NCBI RefSeq assembly: GCF_000585355.1
Contig: NZ_KK073873.1
Coordinates: forward strand, 522,703 to 586,702
Source: Xylanibacter oryzae DSM 17970
Lineage (GTDB): Bacteria > Bacteroidota > Bacteroidia > Bacteroidales > Bacteroidaceae
Direction of reading: 5' to 3'
DNA: 64,000 nucleotides
In this document: in pieces, positions 24,767-32,721 of the stretch
Numbering within the stretch: position 1 is the first letter of the stretch
Layout: each line of letters opens with the position of its first letter
The notes under the pieces: generated by a model
What the model was told of the DNA's origin: nothing
What the model saw: the letters and a program-made list of their open reading frames with translations, nothing else
Databases searched by the model: none
Program-made: the position numbers and the translations under genes

Positions 24767-24797
24767 CAAAGATATACATTTTTTCTGTTTTTGCAAA
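24767..24797 (-). promoter_or_regulatory. promoter of the kinase/nucleotidyltransferase fusion gene
   Basis: On the minus strand TTTG (24797-24794) and TATCTTTG (24774-24767) have a 19-bp spacer, 23 bp before the start codon. It is divergent from the glmS promoter. Confidence 0.82.
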
Positions 24798-24814
24798 AAA
24801 AATGGATTAATTTG

Positions 24815-24844
24815 TTGTACGTCTCGATATTATTTGTACTTTTG
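24815..24844 (+). promoter_or_regulatory. glmS promoter
   Basis: TTG (24815-24817) and TACTTTTG (24837-24844) are separated by 19 bp. The leader to ATG 24869 is too short for a glmS ribozyme, and none is seen. Confidence 0.78.
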
Positions 24845-24868
24845 CGGGCAATTTAAAACATATAAAAG

Positions 24869-26722
24869 ATGTGTGGAATAGTAGGATATATTGGTTTCCG
24901 TGATGCTTATCCCATTCTTATCAATGGGTTGAAAAGATTAGAGTATCGTGGCTATGACAGTGCAGGGGTGGCACTTATTTCGGATAACGATGAGCACCTT
25001 AATATATATAAGGAGAAAGGAAAAGTCGCAGTTTTGGAAAATTCTTTAGCTGACAAAGACTTAAGTGGAACAATCGGTATGGCTCATACCCGTTGGGCTA
25101 CTCATGGTGAGCCATCTTCAATAAATGCCCATCCGCATCTTTCACAAAGCGGTAGACTAGCCATTGTCCATAATGGTATTATTGAAAATTACGCATCTCT
25201 TAAAAAATATCTTGCAGGTAAAGGTTTTACATTCAAGAGTTGTACCGATACAGAGGTTTTGGTGCAATTGATAGAATACATGCAGCAGACATATAACCTT
25301 TGTGTTGCTCAGGCCACGCGTTATGCGTTGCGTAAGGTCGTAGGAGCATATGCTATAGTTGTTATGGATAAAGAACATCCTGATGAATTAGTTGCAGCCC
25401 GTAAGAGTAGTCCTCTTGTGGTAGGAATTGGTGAAGACAATAAGGAATTCCTTATTGCGTCAGATGCATTACCTATTGCTGGGTATACTCATAACATGGT
25501 ATATCTAAATGACGAGGAGGTCGTATTGTTGCGTCGTAATCAGCCTATGTCTGTAAAGAATCTTAAAAACGAGGATGTCAATATTGATGTTAAACAAGTT
25601 GATATAGACATTGACAAACTTGAAAAAGGTGGATACGACCATTATATGCTTAAGGAAATATTCGAACAGCCGAAAGCTATCTCTGACTGTATGCGAGGCA
25701 GATTACTGCAGAAGAAACATCAGATTGTACTTAGCGCAATTAATCTTCACCGTGAACAGTTGATAAATGCAAAACGTTTTATTATCATAGCTTGTGGTAC
25801 ATCATGGCATGCCGGTCTTATTGGCAAACAGTATATAGAAAATTACTGCGATGTTCCTGTAGCAGTTGAATATGCATCTGAGTTTCGTTATCGCAACCCT
25901 GTTATAATGCCAGATGACGTAGTCATTGCAATATCACAGAGCGGAGAGACTGCTGATACCCTTGCGGCATTTCAGTTGGCAAAAGCTCATCATGCACTAT
26001 GTTTTGGAATCGTTAATGCTGTAGGTTCAAGCGTAGCACGTGAATCGGATACAGGTATTTATACACACGTCGGACCTGAAATAGGAGTTGCATCTACTAA
26101 AGCATTTACAGGGCAGGTTATGGTCCTAGCTCTATTTTCTTTGGCATTAGCTAAGGCTAAAGGAACTATAGGACAAAAGGATTATGAAGAAATAATAGAT
26201 GAACTGTCTATAATACCAGAGAAAATAAAAGTTGTATTGCAGCAAAATGATAGAATAAAAGAGATTGCAAAGACTTATACATATGCCCGTAACTTTTTGT
26301 ATATGGGACGTGGATACAATTATCCTGTAGCAATGGAGGGTGCTCTTAAATTAAAAGAAATCAGTTATATACATGCAGAAGGTTATCCTGCCGCAGAGAT
26401 GAAGCATGGGCCAATCGCTTTAGTCGATGCGGAGATGCCTGTAGTATTTGTAGCTACCCATCATCAGTTGTATACTAAGATAATATCAAATATAGAAGAG
26501 GTAAAAGCTCGTAATGGTAGAGTGCTGGCAGTTGTAACACAGGGTGATACAAGCGTAAGGAAACTAGCTGAGCACATTATAGAGGTCCCTCCTACAATAG
26601 CTCCACTTGCTCCATTACTTTCTGTAATACCTTTACAGTTGCTTGCATATCACGTAGCAGTAGAAAAAGGTTTGAATGTCGATCAACCACGTAATCTTGC
26701 AAAATCGGTTACTGTGGAATAA
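24869..26722 (+). CDS. glmS: glutamine-fructose-6-phosphate aminotransferase (isomerizing)
   Basis: GlmS makes glucosamine-6-phosphate, the entry to amino-sugar and cell-wall synthesis. The 617-residue length is normal. Cys2 (MCGIVGYIG) is the glutaminase nucleophile. The N-terminal half has RLEYRGYDSAGVA and HTRWATHG. Two SIS domains follow, with ACGTSWHAG and SQSGETADTLAA. The C-terminus DQPRNLAKSVTVE is the conserved end that forms part of the sugar site. It is monocistronic, with its own promoter and terminator. Confidence 0.98.
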   Translation: MCGIVGYIGFRDAYPILINGLKRLEYRGYDSAGVALISDNDEHLNIYKEKGKVAVLENSLADKDLSGTIGMAHTRWATHGEPSSINAHPHLSQSGRLAIVHNGIIENYASLKKYLAGKGFTFKSCTDTEVLVQLIEYMQQTYNLCVAQATRYALRKVVGAYAIVVMDKEHPDELVAARKSSPLVVGIGEDNKEFLIASDALPIAGYTHNMVYLNDEEVVLLRRNQPMSVKNLKNEDVNIDVKQVDIDIDKLEKGGYDHYMLKEIFEQPKAISDCMRGRLLQKKHQIVLSAINLHREQLINAKRFIIIACGTSWHAGLIGKQYIENYCDVPVAVEYASEFRYRNPVIMPDDVVIAISQSGETADTLAAFQLAKAHHALCFGIVNAVGSSVARESDTGIYTHVGPEIGVASTKAFTGQVMVLALFSLALAKAKGTIGQKDYEEIIDELSIIPEKIKVVLQQNDRIKEIAKTYTYARNFLYMGRGYNYPVAMEGALKLKEISYIHAEGYPAAEMKHGPIALVDAEMPVVFVATHHQLYTKIISNIEEVKARNGRVLAVVTQGDTSVRKLAEHIIEVPPTIAPLAPLLSVIPLQLLAYHVAVEKGLNVDQPRNLAKSVTVE

Positions 26723-26731
26723 ATATAATAT

Positions 26732-26778
26732 AAAGGTCTGATTTTTAAAGAAATATAAAATCAGACCTTTTTCTTTTG
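26732..26778 (+). terminator. terminator after glmS
   Basis: AAAGGTCTGATTTT (26732-26745) pairs perfectly with AAAATCAGACCTTT (26757-26770); a T-rich tail follows. Confidence 0.9.
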
Positions 26779-26804
26779 CTTTTATTTGTTTTATTGTATA
26801 TTTG
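26776..26804 (+). promoter_or_regulatory. promoter of the aldA-like gene
   Basis: TTG (26776-26778) and TATATTTG (26797-26804) have an 18-bp spacer. The -33 element lies in the T-rich tail of the glmS terminator. Confidence 0.62.
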
Positions 26805-26860
26805 CCAGCAAGAACAATCTAGCTAGAAGACATACTATTAACTTTATAAACATAAAACAA

Positions 26861-28297
26861 ATGAAAAACCTAAAAATGTATATCAACGGCAAATTCGTTG
26901 ATGGTAAATCAGGAAAATTTATTGATGTTTTAAATCCTTCGACTGAGGAAATCGTAAGCAGGCAACCAGACGGTACGGTTGAAGATGTAAATGAAGCTAT
27001 TGATGCTGCAGAAAAGGCACAAGATGCCTGGGCAAAGACTCCCGCTGTAGAACGAGGCAAGTATTTACATAAGATGGCTGAAGGAATACGACAACATCTG
27101 GATGAATTCGTAGATATCATTGTGAAAGAGCAAGGTAAAACTCTTTCATGGGCTAAAGTTGAAGTTGGCGTTACTGCAGATTACTTTGATTATATGGCCG
27201 GTTTTTCACGTACCATTGAGGGAGAAGTAATACCAAGTGATCGTCGTGGTGAAACTATCATACTTACAAAACGTCCTATTGGTGTCGCTGCAGGTATACT
27301 GCCTTGGAACTTCCCATTTTTTCTTATAGCTCGTAAAGCGGGAGCTGCTCTTATTACAGGTTGTACTATAGTCCTAAAACCTTCACAATTGACTCCTGAA
27401 AACTGTTGTCGCTTTGCAGAAATCGTAGATGAGACAGGCTTGCCTGCAGGCGTTCTTAATGTAGTCACAGGTAAAGGTTCGTTAGTAGGTAACGCTATGG
27501 CTGCTAGTCCAAAGATTGGAATCGTAAGTCTTACAGGTAGTGTTGGCGCAGGCGTTAAAATAATGGCGGCGGCGGCACCTAATATAACGAAGGTTTCTTT
27601 GGAATTAGGAGGCAAGGCTCCAGCAATAGTTTTTGCAGATGCAGACTTGGAATTGGCTGCAGACTGTGTCATACAGTCGCGTATTGGCAATAACGGTCAG
27701 ATATGTAATAATGCAGAGCGCGTGTATGTACATAAAGACGTTAAGGATAAATTTACAAAAATGTTGTTAGAGCGATTTATGAAAGTATCTGTGGGCGATC
27801 CTGGCAAATATTTGGATGTTGATATGGGACCACTAATAGAAAAACGTGCTTTGGACAGCGTCGCAGAGAAAGTGGAGCATGCTATTAGTCAGGGTGCAAA
27901 ACTTTTGTGTGGTGGACATAGGGTAGGAGATAAAGGATATTTCTATGAAGCAACACTTATGGAGGCAACGCAAGAAATGGATATAGTACACGAAGAAACC
28001 TTCGGTCCTGTACTTCCGATAGTTGAATTTGATAATATAGATCAAGTTATTTCATGGGCGAATGATGTAGAATATGGTCTTGCATCTTCTGTCTTCACAA
28101 AAGATATAGATACTGCAACAAAAGTTTGTCGTGAACTTAAGTTTGGTGAAACATATATCAACCGTGAACATTTTGAAGCGATGCAAGGATTTCATGCCGG
28201 AGTTAAAAAATCTGGTATTGGTGGCGCAGATGGTAAACATGGTGTGGAAGAATACTTAGTTACACATGTAACATATCTTGATACTCATTATGAATAA
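26861..28297 (+). CDS. aldA: aldehyde dehydrogenase, AldA (lactaldehyde dehydrogenase) type
   Basis: This 478-residue NAD-dependent aldehyde dehydrogenase has the general base Glu in SLELGGKAP (about residue 248) and the catalytic Cys in GQICNNAERV (about 282). LPWNFPFF and the C-terminal EETFGPVLPI are family motifs. Length and the ICNNAERV sequence resemble E. coli AldA, which oxidises L-lactaldehyde from fucose and rhamnose, or glycolaldehyde. I start at ATG 26861; the 25 codons upstream run through the promoter. No fucose or rhamnose genes are nearby, so the physiological substrate is open. Confidence 0.88.
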   Translation: MKNLKMYINGKFVDGKSGKFIDVLNPSTEEIVSRQPDGTVEDVNEAIDAAEKAQDAWAKTPAVERGKYLHKMAEGIRQHLDEFVDIIVKEQGKTLSWAKVEVGVTADYFDYMAGFSRTIEGEVIPSDRRGETIILTKRPIGVAAGILPWNFPFFLIARKAGAALITGCTIVLKPSQLTPENCCRFAEIVDETGLPAGVLNVVTGKGSLVGNAMAASPKIGIVSLTGSVGAGVKIMAAAAPNITKVSLELGGKAPAIVFADADLELAADCVIQSRIGNNGQICNNAERVYVHKDVKDKFTKMLLERFMKVSVGDPGKYLDVDMGPLIEKRALDSVAEKVEHAISQGAKLLCGGHRVGDKGYFYEATLMEATQEMDIVHEETFGPVLPIVEFDNIDQVISWANDVEYGLASSVFTKDIDTATKVCRELKFGETYINREHFEAMQGFHAGVKKSGIGGADGKHGVEEYLVTHVTYLDTHYE

Positions 28298-28328
28298 TAG
28301 AATATACAAATATATTAACTAAAAAGAT

Positions 28329-28361
28329 AGCCGGACATTTTAAAATGTCCGGCTTGTCTAT
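28329..28361 (+). terminator. terminator after the aldA-like gene
   Basis: AGCCGGACATTTT and AAAATGTCCGGCT (28329-28354) are perfect 13-bp complements; the central bases form the loop. Only a weak T-rich run follows. The gap 28298-28587 otherwise holds the mannan promoter module from 28455. Confidence 0.75.
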
Positions 28362-28454
28362 TTCGACAATATTGTTGAATTCGGTTAAATGATATATTGT
28401 ATTAGAATTTAAATAAAACTTGTTTTTATTATATAGGTAGAATATTAATTAGTC

Positions 28455-28536
28455 TTTATTAACGTGTGTTCAATCTAAAGTGTCAGTTCTTGATAATAAA
28501 GTATTATCTATTTATATCTAAAATCCTTAATTTTGC
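28455..28536 (+). promoter_or_regulatory. mannan promoter module A (upstream of GH5)
   Basis: The -7 box TAATTTTG is at 28528-28535. Upstream, TTTATTAAC (28455-28463), AAAGTGT (28477-28483) and AATAAAGTATTAT (from 28495) recur at identical spacing before the GH27 operon at 29919-30000, without any gap in the alignment. The arms TTTATTAAC and GATAATAAA (28492-28500) are near inverted repeats. This suggests a shared operator for a regulator encoded elsewhere. Confidence 0.68.
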
Positions 28537-28587
28537 AAGCGCAATCATATATAAAATATATGATTGATTAACAAATATAATTAAAGA

Positions 28588-29871
28588 ATGAATAAGATAT
28601 TATTATTAATCATTACCTTTTTTATGGCAATGCCATTATCAGCCAATAATACTTTTGTAAAAGTATACCAAGGTCATTTCTTGAGAGATGGAAAACCATA
28701 TTATTATGTGGGTACAAATTTTTGGTATGGAGCCATTTTGGGTTCGACAGGACAAGGTGGCAATCGTAAACGCCTTTGTGCAGAATTGGATAAAATGAAA
28801 TCTATGGGTATAGATAACCTTCGGATTCTTGTTGGAGCTGATGGCGAACGTGGAATAAAGACTAAAGTGGAGCCTACTTTGCAGATAAAACCAGGAGTTT
28901 ATAATGATACTATTTTGGAAGGATTGGATTATCTGCTTCAACAAATGGGCAAACGCAATATGCTGGCTGTACTTTATCTTAATAATTCATGGGAATGGAG
29001 TGGAGGTTATGGTTTCTATCTGCAATATGCAGGAGAAGGAAAAGCACCACGTCCTGATGAAGCAGGGTATCCTGCATACATGAACTTTGTACGTAAGTAT
29101 GCAACAAGTGAAGAAGCTCACCAACTGTTCTATAAGTATGTAAATTTCATTCTAAATAGGACAAACCGTTATACACATAGGAAGTATGTAGATGATCCTG
29201 CAATAATGTCATGGCAGATAGGTAATGAACCTAGGGCTTTTGGTAAAGAAGAATTGGAACCATTTGTAAAATGGCTTTCAGAGGCTTCTTCTCTTATAAG
29301 AAGTATAGACAAAAACCATCTTGTATCAATAGGCAGTGAAGGTGCATGGGGATGTGAAGGAGATTATAACGTATACGAAAAAATATGTGCAGATAAGAAT
29401 ATTGACTACTGCAACGTACATCTTTGGCCATATAACTGGGGATGGGCAAAAAAAGACAGTTTGATAGAAAATCTAGACCGTTCTTGTCGAAATACAAAAG
29501 AGTATATAGACAGGCACCTTACAATATGTTCTAAACTTAATAAGCCATTAGTAATGGAAGAGTTCGGATATCCGAGAGATGGCTTTTCTTTCTCGCCTTA
29601 TTCTACTACCAAAGGTCGTGATGGATATTATAAATACGTCTTCTCGCTGGTAGCAGATAATGCCAAAAGTGGAGGAAACTTTGCAGGATGTAATTTTTGG
29701 GGATGGGGAGGAATGGCCAAGCCTACTCATGAGAATTGGAATGTCGGGGATGACTATTGTGGAGATCCTGCACAAGAACAACAGGGTTTGAATTCTGTAT
29801 TTTCTTCAGATACATCAACACTTTTTATCGTAAAAGAGCAAATTGAAAGTATGAGTAATATTTGTAGATGA
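28588..29871 (+). CDS. secreted GH5 endo-beta-1,4-mannanase (GH5_7-like)
   Basis: This 427-residue protein has a signal peptide (about 1-19, ending LSANN). The GH5 barrel begins FLRDGKPYYYVGTNFWYG, a segment typical of mannanase subfamily 7. The acid/base Glu is in SWQIGNEPR (about residue 214) and the nucleophile Glu in VMEEFGYP (about 325). Aromatic WPYNWGW and NFWGWGG probably line the subsites. It should cut the mannan backbone internally. It is transcribed alone but its promoter shares the upstream module of the following operon. Other GH5 activities are possible; the locus supports mannan. Confidence 0.9.
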   Translation: MNKILLLIITFFMAMPLSANNTFVKVYQGHFLRDGKPYYYVGTNFWYGAILGSTGQGGNRKRLCAELDKMKSMGIDNLRILVGADGERGIKTKVEPTLQIKPGVYNDTILEGLDYLLQQMGKRNMLAVLYLNNSWEWSGGYGFYLQYAGEGKAPRPDEAGYPAYMNFVRKYATSEEAHQLFYKYVNFILNRTNRYTHRKYVDDPAIMSWQIGNEPRAFGKEELEPFVKWLSEASSLIRSIDKNHLVSIGSEGAWGCEGDYNVYEKICADKNIDYCNVHLWPYNWGWAKKDSLIENLDRSCRNTKEYIDRHLTICSKLNKPLVMEEFGYPRDGFSFSPYSTTKGRDGYYKYVFSLVADNAKSGGNFAGCNFWGWGGMAKPTHENWNVGDDYCGDPAQEQQGLNSVFSSDTSTLFIVKEQIESMSNICR

Positions 29872-29889
29872 TATATTATATTGTTTGCT

Positions 29890-29918
29890 AAAAGTCTGAT
29901 ATTATAGGACTTTTGGGG
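29890..29918 (+). terminator. weak terminator after GH5
   Basis: AAAAGTC (29890-29896) and GACTTTT (29908-29914) pair over 7 bp with an 11-nt AT-rich loop. The U tract is short, so some read-through into the GH27 operon is likely. Confidence 0.5.
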
Positions 29919-30000
29919 TTTATTAACATAGATCGTAAGCAAAGTGTAAGCTATTGGCAATAAAGTATTATATTTAATTATACAAAAGTATTAACTTTGC
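29919..30000 (+). promoter_or_regulatory. mannan promoter module B (upstream of the GH27-to-epimerase operon)
   Basis: TTTATTAAC (29919-29927), AAAGTGT (29941-29947), AATAAAGTATTAT (29959-29971) and the -7 box TAACTTTG (29992-29999) repeat module A base for base in spacing. A second possible -7 box, TAAATTTG, is at 30072-30079. The roughly 135-nt leader to 30141 shows no clear peptide or hairpin. Confidence 0.68.
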
Positions 30001-30140
30001 AGAAATAATTAGAGTGTTTTATATCCTAATCATGTATTATAATAATTAATAGAATGATTTGTTAATACTCTTAAATTTGAACTTATTAAAATAATAATAC
30101 GAATTGATGCACCTCGTGATTGTAAAATAATATAGACGAT

Positions 30141-31367
30141 ATGAACAACGGATTAAAATTATTAGCAGTTTCTTTTCTATGTGCTTTCTCTTTTACAGCA
30201 AGTGCACAAAAATGGGAACACCTTGCGGATACACCTCAGATGGGATGGAACTCTTGGAATAAATTTCAAGGTAATATTGATGAGGAAATCATAAAGACTA
30301 TTGCAGATGCAATGGTTTCAACTGGATTGCGTGATGCAGGTTATGTATATATTAATATGGATGACTGTTGGCATGGTGAGCGTGATGAAAACGGATTTAT
30401 CCAAGCTAATTCAAAACGTTTTCCACATGGGATTAAGTGGCTTGCAGATTATGTGCATTCAAAGGGATTGAAACTAGGCATCTATAGTGACTGTGGTACA
30501 AAAACCTGTGCAGGAATGCCAGGAAGTTTAGGCCACGAATATCAGGATGCTCTGCAATACGCTCGTTGGGGAATTGACTATCTAAAAGAAGATTGGTGCA
30601 ATACAATAAATATAAATGCAAAAGGTGCTTATCAACTAATGAGCGACGCTTTACGTGCTGCCGGGCGCCCAATACTACATAGTATGTGTGAATGGGGAGA
30701 CAATATGCCTTGGCGATGGGCAAGGAATATTGGTCATAGTTGGCGTATCGGACCAGACATATGGTGCTCATTTGATTCTCTTCGTGTTTTTCCAACATAC
30801 ACTCAGTATAGTGTAATGAACTGCATTGCAAAGAATGATACTTTACGTCAATATGCAGGTAAAGGGCATTGGAATGACCCTGATATGTTGGAGGTTGGGA
30901 ATGGAATGAAAAATAGTGAAGATCGTGCTCATTTTGCTATGTGGTGTATGATGGCGTCTCCTCTTATTATTGGAAATGACATACGTTCTATGAGTAATGA
31001 GACAAAAGCAATTCTTATGAATAAGGAAATGATAGCCGTAAATCAAGATAAAATGGGGATACAGGGATATCATCATTCTGATGTGAATGGTTTGCAGATA
31101 TGGTTTAAACCTCTAGAAAATGGTGACTGGGCAATTACGATACTTAATCCAACACAGAAATCTTTAACTTATGGCATAAATTGGCAGAATTTTAACTTCA
31201 AGGATACACAAGTCTCGGACAAAAGTACAGATTTTGATAAGATAGAATACCATGTTCGTAATCTATGGTTGCATAAATCAGAGGGAAAGACTTCAAAGGA
31301 AAATCGTGTAGAACGAACAATAACAGTACCTTCGCACGATGTAATTTCGTATAGGTTAATTAAGTAA
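30141..31367 (+). CDS. secreted GH27 alpha-galactosidase
   Basis: This 408-residue protein has a signal peptide (about 1-22, ending ASAQ). The GH27 signature TPQMGWNSWNKF opens the mature protein, and YVYINMDDCW follows. The nucleophile Asp is in YLKEDWCN (about residue 151) and the acid/base Asp in RIGPDIW (about 206). The C-terminal beta-sandwich carries LENGDWAITILNP. It should remove alpha-1,6-galactosyl branches from galactomannan. It is the first gene of a seven-gene operon. Confidence 0.94.
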   Translation: MNNGLKLLAVSFLCAFSFTASAQKWEHLADTPQMGWNSWNKFQGNIDEEIIKTIADAMVSTGLRDAGYVYINMDDCWHGERDENGFIQANSKRFPHGIKWLADYVHSKGLKLGIYSDCGTKTCAGMPGSLGHEYQDALQYARWGIDYLKEDWCNTININAKGAYQLMSDALRAAGRPILHSMCEWGDNMPWRWARNIGHSWRIGPDIWCSFDSLRVFPTYTQYSVMNCIAKNDTLRQYAGKGHWNDPDMLEVGNGMKNSEDRAHFAMWCMMASPLIIGNDIRSMSNETKAILMNKEMIAVNQDKMGIQGYHHSDVNGLQIWFKPLENGDWAITILNPTQKSLTYGINWQNFNFKDTQVSDKSTDFDKIEYHVRNLWLHKSEGKTSKENRVERTITVPSHDVISYRLIK

Positions 31368-31425
31368 TGTGAATGTTTGTGACCTCCTCCATTATGGGGG
31401 AGGCTACATCTTTAATTTGTCTACA

Positions 31426-32712
31426 ATGAAAAAGATATTAATACTTTTGGTTACCTTAATGTCAATTCAACCAGTATCTGCACAGATACGAGGTTATAAC
31501 ATACGTGTAACTGTAACTCCAGACCATAAAGACTGGAATTACAAAGTTGGTGAGACTGCATCATTTATAGTTAATGTATTGAAGTCTGGTACATTGCTTG
31601 ACAATGTTAAAGTGGATTATGAGGCTGGACCTGTAATGTACCCTAATGTAAAGAAAACCGGAGTGATTCTACCAGATGGGACTATGAGATGGAGTGGTAA
31701 GATGACTGATGCTGGTTTTTATCGTTTTAAGGTTACTGCACATGTAGCAGGAAAAGATTATGATGGACTTTGTACAGCATCTTTTTCTCCAGAAAAAATT
31801 CAGCCTACAACTGAATGTCCAAAAGATTTTGATGAGTTCTGGAACAACTCTCTTAAAGAAGCACGTCAGACAAGCCTTGAACCAACAAAAGAATTATTAC
31901 CCGAGCGTTGTACAAAGGATGTGAATGTATATCAAGTAAGTTTCCAAAATATACGATTTGGCAGTCGCACATATGGTATACTATGTGTACCGGTAAAACC
32001 TGGAAAATATCCGGCATTGCTTAGGGTACCAGGGGCTGGAGTAAGACCTTACCAAGGAGATATATTGACTGCTTCTAAGGGAGCAATAACTTTAGAAATA
32101 GGTATACATGGAATTCCTGTAACAATGACTCAGGATTATTATGACAAACTGGCTAATGGAGCCTTATATTGCTATTGGGACAATAATATGGATAATCGTG
32201 ACAAAGCATATTATAAACGTGTATTTATAGGGGCTGTACGTGCTATAGACTATATCGCATCAATGCCAGAATGGAATGGCATGAGTCTTGGAGTTACTGG
32301 TAGTAGCCAAGGAGGAATGTTATCTCTTGTTTGTGCTGCCTTAGACAAAAGAGTTACCTTTTATGGGGCCGTTCATGCAGCTCTTTGCGATCATACAGCA
32401 TCTCTTAAAGGTATTGCTTGCGGCTGGCCACATTATTTTTATTATGACAATAAGGGTATAGACCAGAGGAAGATAGAAACTTCAAGATATTACGACGGCG
32501 TGAATTTTGCCCGTAGAATTACTGCCAATGGATGGTTCTCTTTCGGATATAATGACGAAGTGGTTCCTCCTACTTCTGCTTATGGGACATATAATGTGAC
32601 AGGAGGTAAAAAAGAATTGCACATTTATCCTGAAACGGGTCACTATTGGTATCAGGAACAATGGGATGAATGGGAAGAATGGCTATTAAATCAGATGGGA
32701 ATTAATAATTAA
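31426..32712 (+). CDS. CE7-type acetyl esterase (acetyl xylan esterase family)
   Basis: This 428-residue secreted protein (signal peptide about 1-19, ending VSAQ) has an N-terminal beta-sandwich (about 20-130). An alpha/beta-hydrolase of the acetyl xylan esterase/cephalosporin deacetylase family follows. The nucleophile Ser is in GSSQGGM (about residue 294), the Asp in GYNDEVVPP and the His in ETGHYWY. In this locus it probably removes acetyl groups from acetylated mannan or its oligosaccharides. The start is the ATG at 31426, 58 bp after GH27; the frame upstream lacks a signal peptide. Confidence 0.88.
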   Translation: MKKILILLVTLMSIQPVSAQIRGYNIRVTVTPDHKDWNYKVGETASFIVNVLKSGTLLDNVKVDYEAGPVMYPNVKKTGVILPDGTMRWSGKMTDAGFYRFKVTAHVAGKDYDGLCTASFSPEKIQPTTECPKDFDEFWNNSLKEARQTSLEPTKELLPERCTKDVNVYQVSFQNIRFGSRTYGILCVPVKPGKYPALLRVPGAGVRPYQGDILTASKGAITLEIGIHGIPVTMTQDYYDKLANGALYCYWDNNMDNRDKAYYKRVFIGAVRAIDYIASMPEWNGMSLGVTGSSQGGMLSLVCAALDKRVTFYGAVHAALCDHTASLKGIACGWPHYFYYDNKGIDQRKIETSRYYDGVNFARRITANGWFSFGYNDEVVPPTSAYGTYNVTGGKKELHIYPETGHYWYQEQWDEWEEWLLNQMGINN

Positions 32713-32721
32713 TCTAATAAT

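Noticed and set aside
27190-27690. A 166-codon open frame antisense to the aldA-like gene.
   Set aside because: It is the mirror of a clear dehydrogenase frame, with no start signal or family motif.
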